Source of the DNA: Yponomeuta sedellus
Lineage: Eukaryota; Arthropoda; Insecta; Lepidoptera; Yponomeutidae
Length of the DNA: 64,000 nt
Reading direction: 5' to 3'
Assembly (NCBI GenBank): GCA_934045075.1
Contig: OW203732.1
Location: 8,023,001-8,087,000, forward strand
Shown: positions 22,540 through 33,869 of the stretch, in pieces
Numbering within the stretch: the first letter of the stretch is position 1
Layout: every line of letters starts with the position of its first letter
The notes under the pieces: generated by a model
Told to the model about the DNA's origin: nothing
Databases searched by the model: none
Seen by the model: only the letters and a program-made list of their open reading frames with translations
Position numbers and translations under genes: made by a program

Positions 22540-22775
22540 CCGCACTCCTCATAGTTGGGCCATTGTACGTAGCAAGCGCTGAGGTACGTTAACACTTCAG
22601 ACACTAGGGTTTCCTTACGATGTTTTCCTTCACCGTCGGCGAGTGATATTACTACTATAATTTCACAAATGTACATAACTTAGAAAACAAAGTCATTGGT
22701 ACATGCCGGGGTTTGAACCCACGAGATCCCGATTGAGAGGCCGGCGTTCTACACCGCTCCGCTACCACCGCCCCT
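22540..22775 (-). repeat. tRNA-headed SINE copy
   Basis: Minus-strand order: a tRNA-like head with GTGGGTTCAAACCCCGGC as B-box region, then CATGTACCAATGACTTTG, then GGTGAAGGAAAACATCG and GGAAACCC. The same blocks recur at 23575-23765 and 40865-41130. Confidence 0.7.
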
Positions 22776-23428
22776 TTGATCATAGATTGAGTCAGGGAGT
22801 TGTCACGCCTGTCACTGTTAGGTGTTAGCACAGACACAGATTAAAAAAAAAACAATTGACAAACACGGGTTACTACATGCCACGGATGTCAAATCCGTGT
22901 CGGCATCCTATTTTATTAGGGACATAAACTTATTTTTAAGATTTCTCGTCTTCCAGATTGCGAATTGAGCTCATTTTTTATATTTTAAAATAGAAAAATA
23001 TAACGCATTTTTTAAACCATATCTCAACTATTTACAATCGGGCCCAAAAATCCCCGTCTCCTTTTAGCTTGGTAGTCGTCGTCTTTAAAGTCTTTAAAGT
23101 AGGCCGTGGGTTGTTAGACAGACAGAGACACAGACGGACTGTCATGTCATGGCAAAACTATAAGGTTCATTTTCGACGACAGAACCTTAAAAACGGGACA
23201 AAATATAAAGATTAGTTCAAACTGTATAGAGCTGACTTCCAAGTTTCAAGAAATGGAGAATTCATTTGTAGTGAGCTTCTAAACTAATAATCATTCATCA
23301 TAATTCTAATCTAGCTTGGCAAGAAATAGTTAAGCGATTTCGATTATCATTTCGTTCAGACTTTTTGTCTCAGACTTTCTTTTACTTATAAAACAAATAA
23401 AAAATATAAATTCATAAAAAGGAATAAG

Positions 23429-23515
23429 TTTTTTCACTACCCCATTATTAAATGGGGTAGTGAAAAAAGGCCAATATTATTATTATTATTAAATAATAAT
23501 AATATTGGCCTTTTT
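23429..23515. repeat. Two overlapping perfect hairpins
   Basis: Hairpin 1 pairs 23429-23446 with 23451-23468 (18 bp, 4-base loop). Hairpin 2 pairs 23464-23486 with 23493-23515 (23 bp, 6-base loop). Bases 23464-23468 belong to both, so the two cannot be fully formed together. Confidence 0.8.
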
Positions 23516-23574
23516 GCATCTACTTACTGAAATGATTTATACAGCGTCCAGTGGCATCATCAATACGTGCGGAG

Positions 23575-23765
23575 CCAACCAATCCGCGGGTTTCCTCACG
23601 ATGTTTTCCTTCACCGTTAGCGTGTGGTATTGCGACTGCAAATTCGCAAATGTACGTAACTTTGAAATTAAACAAAGTCATTGGTACATGCCCGCACTGG
23701 GGATCGAACCTGGGGCTCTCGCTTGCGAGTCCGTTGTTCTACCCACTGAGCTACCACCGCTTCCA
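23575..23765 (-). repeat. tRNA-headed SINE copy
   Basis: Same family as 22540-22775. CCTCACGATGTTTTCCTTCA, ACAAAGTCATTGGTACATG and a B-box-like region (GATCGAACC) are present, followed by CTACCCACTGAGCTACCACC. Confidence 0.7.
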
Positions 23766-23974
23766 CTAAATGTTCACTGCAGTGTCCCACTAAATGGAGT
23801 GTTTTAGATGATGAGGGAGAAAGATTGACCAAACAAAAATATATATCGAATGTGAGTGAAAGGGCCGGTAAAAGACGTCTCAGGCAGGACATACGTCGAC
23901 CAAATAGGGATTTTATTAAGAAAGGGGAAGGAAGATAAAAAGTACCCGGAACCGGCATGCGTGCATGTAACGAC

Positions 23975-24080
23975 TTATGAACATTGATGCGGCGAAGGTA
24001 ATCTGTCGGGATCGTGGCAAGTGGCAGTTCCTGGTCTCTGCCTACCCCTCTGGGATTCAGGCGTGAGGTTATGTTATGTT
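23975..24080 (+). repeat. Second SINE-like family copy
   Basis: GCGGCGAAGGTAATCTGTCG, GTGGCAGTTCCTGGTCTCTG and CCTACCCCTCTGGGATTCAG, then TTATGTTATGTT. Copies occur at 43545-43640 (plus) and 40725-40805 (minus). Confidence 0.6.
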
Positions 24081-24082
24081 AG

Positions 24083-24160
24083 TGTCCTACTGCTGGGCAA
24101 AGGCCTCCCCTTTAGCTCTCAACTCCTCCCTGTCACCGGCCAATCCCTGCCACCCCGGCA
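24083..24160 (-). pseudogene. RTE-type LINE 3'-terminal fragment
   Basis: The minus strand reads RDWPVTGRS, then GEAFAQQ followed by a stop in place of W. This GEAFAQQWD ending is the C-terminus of RTE-like pol proteins. It is only about 25 codons long. Confidence 0.7.
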
Positions 24161-24239
24161 GAACGAAGGTAAATAAAAGGTCGTATAATACCGAAGTAAA
24201 TAAAAGTTTGTATAATATGTACATAATCAAGTAACTTTC

Positions 24240-25135
24240 AGCCTTATTCCAAAACGCGGTCTAAATTTAGTACTGGGATTGTTACCAGGTTTAAACCATA
24301 GACCAAGTAAAATGTTATTACAAAACGAAGTTTATCGCTATGTCATGGACTATCTATCTTACTAAAGTTAAACTTCTGACACCCCTAGTTTATCTATGGA
24401 CTAACCTCCAAATTGACGTTCGAATTTGTTTGGTTTCGTGTAAGTGTTAGATTGCAATAAATAATTGATATTATGGACGACATTGATATGATGGATTTCG
24501 ATGATTTGAACGATTTGGACATGCTGGAGACGTCTCGGCGATCCAGCAGACTTCGTCATCGTGTGAATCCCTTCGATTTAAGTGCCGAAGATTTTCGACA
24601 TATAGGTTCACAATACGTTTAGGCAAAAAAATTGTTGACTTGTATTTATTGTATTATTTCATACCTATTCCCAATATGAAACTATCAGAAAAATTTTTGA
24701 CGTATCGGATTGGCGCGCGCGCTTGAATATTTCATTCCATTTCACACGAGAGTAGCCACTTGATTATGTTCTGTGATAAAAACGCTTCAATAACAATATA
24801 ATAATGAATAGTGCTCATTTTAGTAAGATTGGAACCTAAACAAAGAACAATTTACGGTGTAAGTATAGGTATTTTAAACGCATTAATGAATATTTTTGCG
24901 TTTAAAATGTGAAGATAATATCCATTTAGTGAAACCGAACGCAGCATTGAATGAAAGCTGAATGAACGAATCAGTAAATATTATTTGAACCACGGCTGAT
25001 CTCTGGTTTAACTGATCCTCGAATAGTCTTCTATTTGTAATAGCGACACATATTTGATCTGGGTCTAACTTTGATACCGTAACAATCCTAGATCTTTTAG
25101 TCTTGGTTTAAACCAGGACTTATTCAGGTTTTTAT
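24240..25135 (+). mobile_element. Harbinger-like element remnant
   Basis: The ends share inverted motifs (GGGATTGTTACCAGGTTTAA on the left; the complement of GATACCGTAACAATCC on the right), so an old terminal repeat is likely. It encloses the Harbinger-like mini-ORF at 24473. No DDE domain is present, so it cannot be autonomous. Confidence 0.5.
24473..24622 (+). pseudogene. Harbinger-type N-terminal ORF fragment (49 aa)
   Basis: An acidic start (MDDIDMMDFDDLNDL) is followed by RRSSRLRHRVNPFDL and SAEDFRHI, then a stop. Arg-rich xRVNPFDL followed by a xxDFxx motif is characteristic of the N-terminus of animal Harbinger transposases, where YRL normally follows. Here it stops at TAG (24620-24622). 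Assignment rests on this short motif alone. Confidence 0.5.
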
Positions 25136-25576
25136 AATATATGTTTAGTTTGGAGTTAAGGCGTTGTTAGGTAGAGGTTAGGTGAAAAGTGGAGAGTGAC
25201 ACTTACCGGTGTATTGTAAAGATCAATTTTCTGTCGATCAGCCTACTGATTAACTGTGTAACTATTACTTAACCAGGGTAACAAAACAAAATTGAAGAAA
25301 AACTTTGTGTTCTTCGTCGTTGCGTTGCCGCCAAAATGTTCGCGCCAATTTAAAAAACACAGCTGCTTGTAGCTACCACCTCTTAGTACTTAATTAAATT
25401 AAACTCTACTACCCAGTCACAGAAAATACTTTTCAAAGTCACAGGTTTCGTAACTGGTCTTGTGCTTGACAGAGATAGAACATACCCGCTATTGAAAAAC
25501 TGTTGCATGAATCGTCTATCTCCCTCCCTCCTGATGTGACTTACATAGCACCAGTCCTCTTGTTGGATTTCTTTCT

Positions 25577-25620
25577 TCAGTTCAGTGCGTCAACTTGACT
25601 TGATAGTGTCGGAACGTTGC
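25577..25620 (+). promoter_or_regulatory. Candidate initiator/DPE core promoter
   Basis: TCAGTT and TCAGTG (A at 25580 and 25585) match the arthropod initiator. Counting from A25585, positions +28 to +32 read GGAAC, close to a DPE. It lies about 200 bases upstream of the ATG at 25787. The motifs are short, so this is suggestive only. Confidence 0.3.
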
Positions 25621-25786
25621 TTGCGCGCTTTCGGAAAGTTTGTTTTTAATTTGATTTGTTTGACTTTTTAAATGTAACGACAGTTTTTAATGGCGTTTAC
25701 GTAACATGGATTGTCATTTGGAATGATGTGTTATAGCTGAACTGTGTTTATAATTCATACAGCTGAATTAAATAGTTTTCTTCAAG

Positions 25787-25881
25787 ATGATTTTGGGGAC
25801 AATGTTTTGGACTCTTGTCTTCGGATTGATATGCGTTGCGGAGGCGGGGACGATGGGCGACCAATGCGACTGGACTGGCAG
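25787..25881 (+). CDS. First coding exon of a secreted protein, possibly meteorin-like
   Basis: The ATG at 25787 has A at -3, and an in-frame TAA lies upstream at 25769-25771. It encodes 31 residues: a hydrophobic signal peptide (MILGTMFWTLVFGLICV), a likely cleavage after AEA, then GTMGDQCDWTG. The exon ends CAG followed by GTACGT at 25882, a strong splice donor, in phase 2, so the next residue is Ser or Arg. Meteorin-family proteins begin their mature part with a Cys-Xaa-Trp-Xaa-Gly-Ser-Gly-Leu pattern, which fits CDWTG plus Ser. That family assignment is inference from few residues. No following exon was recognised, so the intron is long or the rest lies outside the window. Confidence 0.6.
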
Positions 25882-26775
25882 GTACGTAATTTTTATATTT
25901 CTATGACATTTTCGTGTCTTATTATTTTTTTTACATTGCCATATTTTTTAGGTATACGTTGTTTTTTTAAACGCACGCTTTTCCGTTAGAGTTAAAACAC
26001 AACGGGTTGGTGGGTAAAGTCCTAAGCTAGCTAGTTCTTATTATTTGTCAAAAAAATTGGGTCATTTCAAATCTACGTCTAGACAGGGACATTTCTAACT
26101 AAACTCAGATTTAAATAAGGACATAAAATAGTCAAGAGTATGTTTTGCATTGGACTTTAGTGCCATTAAGTCTTAGGTCTTGCTTGCATAAGTAAATATA
26201 TTTCCTAGCTATTCTTACTTTAACTTACTGGTAGGTAAGTTCCTGTCTATTCTAATCTTTTGTTCGATCTACCCTACCTAAATGAGTTCAATCAATATGT
26301 GCTCTATGCAAACAGGTATGCAGGTTAAGTTTTATTATCATTTAGTTAGATAGTATAATTACGACCTAGGATGATAAACCCACAAATATTTTTGACTTCA
26401 CATGGACGCTGGACGTATCTCGAGTCTCGTTTACATAAATTAAAATACCTAGTTATACACCTGTTATTGTTATGTTATAAATTATAATGATATATTCCCC
26501 CACTATATAATTATTAATACGTTTATTGCACATAAGTAAAAAAATACAATGGCAATGTGGCGGACTTAATGCTATAAGCATTTCTACCAGTCAACCACAT
26601 AATATTACTATACTAAATTTCATATAAATATAATCTAGATGTAAATGAGTAATGAATAAATTTTACGTTGTATGTTGCACTACCTGCTAATCTTGTCTCC
26701 AAAACTTAGGTTAGCTGGTAGATAATGCTAAGTAGCATTAAGCTGTAAGCAATAATAATCTATAATAAAAAAGAA
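25882..26775 (+). other. Start of intron after the signal-peptide exon; no gene seen
   Basis: The stretch opens with the donor GTACGT and is AT-rich. No acceptor followed by a coding frame was recognised, and nothing else is supported. Confidence 0.45.
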
Positions 26776-26779
26776 AATG

Positions 26780-27310
26780 CTTTTAGCGACACCCCTCTCA
26801 TCGAGCTACGTCCATTTTGAAATTTTCAGTGTTTTTCATACAAATGTCGGAGATCCCTACTAAAAAGTAAAATTGGGTGTGCCCCTAACTTTGTATCCAA
26901 CAACGTTTTCTCGTTGGAAATTGCACAACCGGGAGCCCCCGTCGATAGACACCACTCTCGGAGAGCTGCGACGACTTTCAGTTTTTCGTCTCCGTACATT
27001 TTTTTACGGATTTTTGTTTTTCCAACCCCCATAACTTTTTATCCGGACCTCAGATCTCGACCGGAGTCGCAGGGTTCGCTTCGGGGGACGGCCTTGCGTC
27101 GATTTTTCCGACGAAGAAAATGCTTTACGCTAAAACTCGTCCCGATTACGCGGATTTTTGTATCTGCAGGCCAGATAAGGGGTCGTTCATGAACTTTACC
27201 CATCAACCCTTCAGCCTCCATAATATTACAGATAGTTGTCTCACGGCAGTAATGCAAATGTGTCAAAAATTGTTATCGTACTTCATAGCTTTCGCATACC
27301 TGGAATGCTA
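26780..27310. other. Unclassified GC-richer block with short ORFs on both strands
   Basis: It stands out from its AT-rich surroundings. Several ORFs of 60-92 codons overlap on both strands, none with a recognised motif. AAAATGCTTT occurs at both 26776 and 27117, each followed by a related CTCATCGAG/CTCGTCCCG segment, which hints at a repeat. It could be an unknown transposable element or a diverged tandem unit. Confidence 0.35.
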
Positions 27311-27314
27311 ATCA

Positions 27315-27740
27315 ACCTGTTGATCGCGCCTGCAGGCGGCGTGATCACCAAAAAGATTGCTATGAGAGATGGCAATTTGCTAAAAAGGAAAAAAAACAAA
27401 GTGTGGTGATTTTAGCATGATCATGACTTGTTAGATTTTTTTTGTCTAAATCTTTCGGTATTTATTGAAAATCGTTAGGAAACCCGCGGGTTGGTTGGCG
27501 CCGCGCCTATTCACTTGTCATTCCTGTGAGTCAGGCCGACTAAGCTGAAGGTGCCACTGGACGCTGTCTAAATGATCTCATTACGTAGATGCAAAGGTCA
27601 ACGTTTTTTTTTACTGAAATTAGGAAATATTATTATATCATTCTATTGAAAAACTATGTAATTATTAGACTCTAGGGCCTGGATTCGCTCCCATAATTCA
27701 TCACTGGCAATTTCGTTTCATTTCAAACATCTTTGTCTTC
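27315..27740. other. No gene seen
   Basis: Non-coding DNA. GGTGCCACTGGACGCTGTCT at 27551-27570 resembles GGTGTCACTGGACGCTCTAT at 54551-54570, a weak dispersed-repeat match. Confidence 0.35.
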
Positions 27741-27744
27741 AGAC

Positions 27745-27824
27745 ACTGAGGCCGTATTTGTGTCCCACTGCTGGGCAAAGGCCTCCCCCATGACCTCCCA
27801 CCCCTCCCTGTCTCGTGCCATCAT
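27745..27824 (-). pseudogene. RTE-type LINE 3'-terminal fragment
   Basis: The minus strand reads MARDREGWEVMGEAFAQQWD. This is the conserved C-terminus of an RTE-like pol, a severely 5'-truncated copy of a subfamily different from the one at 17.8 kb. Confidence 0.75.
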
Positions 27825-28019
27825 GATTTATTAACTTCACAATTATCTCGCATTAGTTCGTTCGTTGAGGTAAAAAGTAAAATTTATCTTGCCCTGTTTT
27901 ACTTTTTACATGAACACCTCACCATCTCAGCTGTGATCTCAGTTTCCGAAACCATAATGAGACACCCATTACTTTCCTACAACCATTGAATTTTAAATTC
28001 AATGCTACAACTAATGTTT

Positions 28020-28480
28020 AAATAATTAATGCGCTTTACCCCGGAAATAGTGATCGCCATAACAAAGAAAGTATCGAGTCAACAAGTAGGGTGTCCTGTC
28101 TATAATATAGGGTGGCCGTGGGAATGTATGGAGGAAAGCGTTCTCGTCATATTGTTGGGCACCCCCGCGCTTGGCGCCACGTGCGTGACCCTTCCGGTAG
28201 GGGTGACTACCCTTTGCGTAATAATATTTATTGATTCGATTGATATTTGTGGGACAGTCAATAAGAAATACAAACGGGATTTGGGCGTTTTTTCGGCAAA
28301 AAGTTATCTGAATCAGTATCACCCAGCAACATTGGTTAACGATCCGAGCTAATGATAATATCTCAGCCCATCGATTAACTATCGCCGACCTTTATAAGCA
28401 AAATCGTTACCACCGAGAAGGCCATTAGCCATCGCGAAGAAAGCAAAAAGATAACAAATCAAGAGCGATGTTGTTTACAA
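28020..28480. other. Unique GC-richer block, possible regulatory DNA
   Basis: Open frames of 98-107 codons overlap fully on opposite strands, which favours non-coding constraint or chance over a gene. Low-AT words and several TAAT-type and AGATAA motifs are present. Function is unknown. Confidence 0.3.
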
Positions 28481-28489
28481 AAAGCAAAT

Positions 28490-29650
28490 TGAGTGTCAAT
28501 GTACCAGCATCACTTGACAACGTATTATGGAGCCTATTCAAGTTCAAACCGTGGCACATTAATATTTATTAGGGAGGGCGGAGGCATCGAGGGGACGACG
28601 GGAAGAACGGGATCTGTTTTATTATAATATCCTCTGATTATAAACGCGTTCACACGACACCAATTGGGTCGGAGCGGTTCTGATTCAACGCCTACCCAGC
28701 TACTCGCATATTTGTCCACCTAGTTCAGTTAACAGCTCATCAACCTTTACATTTCTATAAGTCACCCGTAACCTAACTGAGTTGACTTCACGTGTGAAGG
28801 TTGACCTGCTGTCGACTGTAGACAGAAGAGAGCCAAAATAACCTCTTGTAGTTCGTAGGTATCCCGTGCAACTTCGAATATACCCCTGTGTCACCAATAC
28901 TATCTTTGATTTTTGGCGTAACACAATTATTGCCGTCAATTATATGCTCGTACTGAATTTTAATTAAATTGGAATGGAAATAGAAGGACGAAGATACTTC
29001 CTTTTGTCCTTTGACTAATGGGTTTGTTAATTACTTGACATGTCATGACGTCAATCCATAAAGAGACAAAGAAGAGTTAACTAAATAATCCACTCAAGTA
29101 TTGCTCAAGCGAAACGGATGTGCGTATCTTTATATTTATTAAGACGATACGCACTGCGTAATTGTCGAGAAAATATACCCACCATCTAACACAAAGATGA
29201 CAGAAAGAGAGAACAACAGAAACATAAATCATATGAAACCGCTAATTTCCAACAAGTGTTTAGTTTTTTTCTTTAAGCTCTTGGCGCCACCATTACTTAC
29301 ATTAACTGTGAAGCAAAAAAATTAACAATAGTTTGAACGCTTTTCAAGAATGCCACTTTAGATTGTCTGAGTGGGGATAAAGTGCTTTGAGATACAGGTA
29401 CAGTCTCACGGAGATGCCCCATTTCCTTTAACCGGCTTAATAATCAAATCTATGCTGCAGACGATAAGGGCTACTTCAGGCAGCCCCAAGCCACGAACGT
29501 TTAATTCTTATCAATGGTACTTTGTCTCGTGCCACCTCAAAAGTTTCTAAGCTAAAAGTGCTGTAGAATTATTGTTTACGTGATTAATTATGCACTCGAT
29601 GCGTTTTTTACGACATCATAGCAATCTTGGTGTCTGGGACAAGCGATTAT
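28490..29650. other. No gene seen
   Basis: The segment CCTTTACATT with AAGTCACCCGTAAC (28745-28773) resembles 34268-34290 and 58356-58385, suggesting a dispersed repeat. Nothing coding is supported. Confidence 0.35.
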
Positions 29651-29659
29651 CTTATGTTA

Positions 29660-29935
29660 GGTAAAGAGACGAAGTCTCAGCACTGCGTTGCCGTTACTCC
29701 TGATCCGTACCAAGCGATTCGCGAATTCTTTTATAATAAGAACAGAAAAGTTGTGGAACACGCTGTCATCGTCTGTCTTTCCGGAGACATATAACCTGGG
29801 TGGCTTTAAAAGTAGAGTTAGCCGGCATTTAACAGGTAAGCACGTAACATCGTAGACCCCGTCTTCGCTTACCATCAGGCGTGACTGGGGTCAAGTGTAA
29901 CCTGTCCTACTTAAAAAAGAAAAGATTACTTTTAA
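29660..29935 (+). pseudogene. LINE (Jockey/R1-like) C-terminal fragment
   Basis: The plus strand reads RTKRFANSFIIRTEKLWNTL, then SSSVFPETYNLGGFKSRVSR and HLTGK. The pattern of WN-L, VFP-YNL-FK and R-HL-G is the C-terminal signature of many insect LINE pol proteins. The frame continues a few codons to a stop, and an A-rich stretch (about 29912-29931) follows. Confidence 0.75.
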
Positions 29936-29939
29936 AACC

Positions 29940-30285
29940 GCATTTAAATTCATATTTAGTTATTAAGTATGCACGTTTAACTAAGTTGTCGGTAGCGAAC
30001 GACAGACGGTTAGTACAAAACGAGGAGCAGAAATCTGCAGATGACTGACTTTATCAGTTTAACGAGCACCAAGCGGAAGCAGCTCACATGTCTAGCCACT
30101 GCGAGAAAAACACGGCCTTCAGAGACAGGCCTTCTCTCAGAGAGAACGAGTGAAACTCATTCGGTACAATTTATTGCTATAAGTTATTTAGAGCAGCCAA
30201 TACGGGGCACTGCCTTACTGCAGGCACTTCTTTTTGACAGAGAGTTTCTTAATACAACGCGGATCGGCGATATTAAATGAATAGT
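29940..30285. other. No gene seen
   Basis: A 79-codon ORF at 30041-30280 has no recognised motif and atypical composition; I do not call it. Confidence 0.35.
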
Positions 30286-30289
30286 TTAA

Positions 30290-30450
30290 CACCTCAGATG
30301 TTCGGATTTCCTCATGGTATATTCACAGTAGGTACTACAAATTTACAAATAAACTAACAGAGAAAATATGTACCGAAAACCGATTTTAAACCCCGGATCT
30401 CTGGAACGTGAAATCAGCGTACTACCGATGCGCTATCACCGCTTGGCGCT
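30290..30450 (-). repeat. Diverged SINE copy
   Basis: AACACCTCAGATGTTCGG, then TTTCCTCATGGT and GCGCTATCACCGC follow the order of the family at 22540-22775 but are much diverged. Confidence 0.45.
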
Positions 30451-30454
30451 GCTA

Positions 30455-33400
30455 GGCAGCATCTTATTCCAACCCTAAGTGGTGGGTGTCTGGTGGTGTA
30501 TTTGGTAGGTATTATGATATGAGTGATTAGCTCTTTCCCAGGTTCATAATGTTATTTGTATAGTGTGCGGTTTAACTTCCTGCATTTGACCTACTCGCAG
30601 CGATTGGACAACAAAAACGCAACATCGCAACGGATGTCAACTCCGCAATATTTGGACTAGAATCGCTTATCACCGCCAAACTGTGGTTTGTACATTCACG
30701 CTCTAGAATCTCACGGTACGCGGTACTCATCCATATGGTGGTGGAAGTTAACGATTTGAGAATTCCAGGAAAGGAACGATTCGCGTACCAATGAACTAAG
30801 TTTCATTAATATAATTAGTGATTCAGTTACGCGTCGCGATTTGGCAGCGTATGGGAGTGAGGGACTGGAACACTTCACATGGTCCGCCTGTGGGAACTCC
30901 TTCGCTCCAGTAAAGAGAGAACAGCGTCACATGTTGCGCGATGAAATCACGGTTATTTTTAAGCGAACGATTGTTTTTATTTGCCAATTGGGGGCAATCA
31001 GCGACACGTGTTGAGGCGCTCGCCTCTCGGCCTCTCGATTGAGCTAGTTGACTTCGGCTGGCGACGTTGAACTCGCCAGGCTATTGCAGCTCGTAAAGCG
31101 CACTGATGAATCTCCTACACGACCTAGCTTGGTGTTTTAGTGGGTAGATCGAGTTTCTATGTACCTAACTACCTACCAGTGTTAATCGTAGGTAGGTAAG
31201 TAGATTATAGATACCTAAGTTTCGCATAACCAAAGTTTAGTTTGCTATACTTTAAAATGGTGGTTTTGATAATTTTACCATAGCTTTATTTGATTTGGGT
31301 GGATGGAGCCAAGGTCATGCCCATGGTCAAGTTAGAATAGCTTACCTGCCAAATATGAGTAACAAGCAAGTGGAATAATTATACGACACTCTTAATGTTA
31401 AAAGCTCCGGTCACACGAGATAACACGAGTATCTGTTTTCGACTAAGGGTTATCTAAAGTTCCATAGTAAGACATTCAAAAGACGTTACTGGCTGTCCCA
31501 ACATTCTAACCAACATGATACCATTGTAGGTGTCCAGTACGAGGTTCGAAGACGATAGCGTTCAGTGCTATACCATGTGTAGGTACAAGTTGACTGAGAC
31601 TGTGACAACTTCTTTATTAGCCTTGATTTAAACAGAGACGTGTTCATTTGGCCCAATTTAATTCAGCCCAGACCAATTTTGTTTAACTATGGTGCTTTGT
31701 CACAATACAGAAATTTCTGGCATTGTAGAAACAGTAATATTTCTAAGCAAAGGTTATTTTTGTTGTCATGAAAAACCCTTATCGCCGGATATCATTAACA
31801 ATGTGCCTTCCTGCTAAACAGCTAAAGGTATTTTGTTTTCACGAAAATTCATCACATTTCTATCATACTAAACATTATTTTGTTACGTCTTGCTCGCAAC
31901 GACGAGCAATCTCAGTGACTGCATAATCTACTATTTAGATATCTACAGTCCCTACTGAAACTGACATGAAATGATATAGTTTAGATCATAATTATACCAG
32001 TCCTGGTTCCCTAACCATGGATGGTCAGGTTCAACCTTCTTTCGCTAACCTGCTGCTTTTTTATTCTCCGTAATGGATCTATTTGTCTTTGTAATTGGTC
32101 AGATACAAAGACAATGGTTTCTTGTAATAGTCGTAAGACACACTGCTAAGACAAACAATAGCGAAAGGCCACACTGTCCCCGTTTCATTGAACATGGACT
32201 TCATTGAATGGGCGAGAAAGAGAGCTAATTAGTCGCGTTGGGTCTTAGCCCATACGCTGATAATACCGACGATACACTAGTCGCAATAAAGTTAAAACAT
32301 TAAAGATGCTCACGCGTAATTTACTGTGTAGATTTGTTTGTCCATTAACGATACCATTATTGATACGCTCCTTTTTGTTTTTTGGCTGCCTTTTTGTTAG
32401 TCAAATAGTCTTATTATGCTTTTTTAGCAAATATCAATTTCAATAACTTGGGTAGGCGTTTGAGACGGGAGAAGGCTCCGTTTTTTGAATGAAGGAGAGC
32501 TAGCTAATTAGTAGCAGTATCGACGCGGCATTGTGGCGGCAGGTTAGATGAAGGCGTTCTTTGTTACGCTTGCCTTTTTTTATTTGTTTTTTTTTCTTTC
32601 AACCTCGCATGTTGGTAATAAAACAATATGGCGTAGAAGGGCGACTCTTGGGTCGAGATTTGTTCGGTGAATACTCGCGTTTTGCTGTACGAAGGTTCCA
32701 TGGGTGTACACTTAAATGTAAATATATATTTTTTCAACTAACCACAGATGACAATGTGACGAACCACAGGTACCGAAAGAAATATGAACACGTATAGCCT
32801 CCTAAGCCCTGGCGTCCTAGAAATAGGACATCACGAATAAATTTCTTAATTCACAACCAATGATTTAGTAGGAAGTCTGGAAAACTTACTGTTCCAGGTC
32901 CAATATTAGGAGGATAGGTTTTGTTTTGTTGTCGTTGAAATTGTTTTGGGCCATCTTTCTTGGTAGGTACCGTAATTAAACTGTACTAGATGAGGCTACG
33001 TCAGAGTCAGGTATGAGTTAGAAGGGTATGCCAAATCGTCTCTCACGCACGACCCTTTCGTTGTCCAACATTCGAGCCTCGGATTCTCATCACACACTAC
33101 ACACTGGTTATTCTACTTTAACCGAGCAGGTCTTCTGTGGGTTTCTATGTCTGGCGGCATACAACGTATTCCCATAGAGAGCGGTCCAGCGCTAATTACA
33201 GTGGCGATAATTGTAATGTAAGCGGACCAGCTAAATCAACGTCTGTGCTTTTCTGCTGTTCCGTATAGTCGTCTAATAGACACCTACAGAGGGAATAAAT
33301 TATCCGAGTTAATTGCACAGCGAACTCGCAACGACGTTTGATAGATGTTTGCGCGTAAAAGTACCGTAGGTAACTACTCGTATTTAGAGAAAAATATTCT

Positions 33401-33535
33401 TACAATGCAAACATTATGTGTGTCTTAAGCGACGCTGCTTTAATTAATTTTGAAGTGAATAGAAGATTTTTTAAGTAATTCTAATGATGACTTATTTAAA
33501 TTAGCCCAGAAACCATTTACATGTCGTCTGGAATC
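30455..33535. other. No gene seen; long non-coding stretch
   Basis: Mixed AT-rich DNA with a few Alu-length unique blocks. A GTAGGTAGGTAAG run lies near 31187. No coding signature was found on either strand. Confidence 0.4.
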
Positions 33536-33829
33536 CTATAAAGGTGCTTTGGGGTGCTAACTAGTGCCACCAACGGAATAAAAATCATAACGTGTTTTAT
33601 GATAGGTTTTCTCCAAAAAGTAAACATCATAAATCTTAGCCTCTGTGAAAACTATTTTAGAATCTACAGTCTAGAAACTAGGAATCGACTTTCGCCAAAA
33701 ATGGCCGTCATTATCAGAAATCTGTTAAAGTCCTGGGATGTTGATGCTACGTTCTAGGCTGTAGGTTCCAAAAATAGTTTGCATAGCAGTTAAGATTTAA
33801 AAGGTTAAACAATGTATTGATGCATTTGG

Positions 33830-33861
33830 CATCCATTATGTATATGCATACATAATGGATG
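33830..33861. repeat. Perfect 14-bp hairpin
   Basis: CATCCATTATGTAT (33830-33843) pairs with ATACATAATGGATG (33848-33861) around the loop ATGC. Confidence 0.8.
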
Positions 33862-33869
33862 TGCATGAT

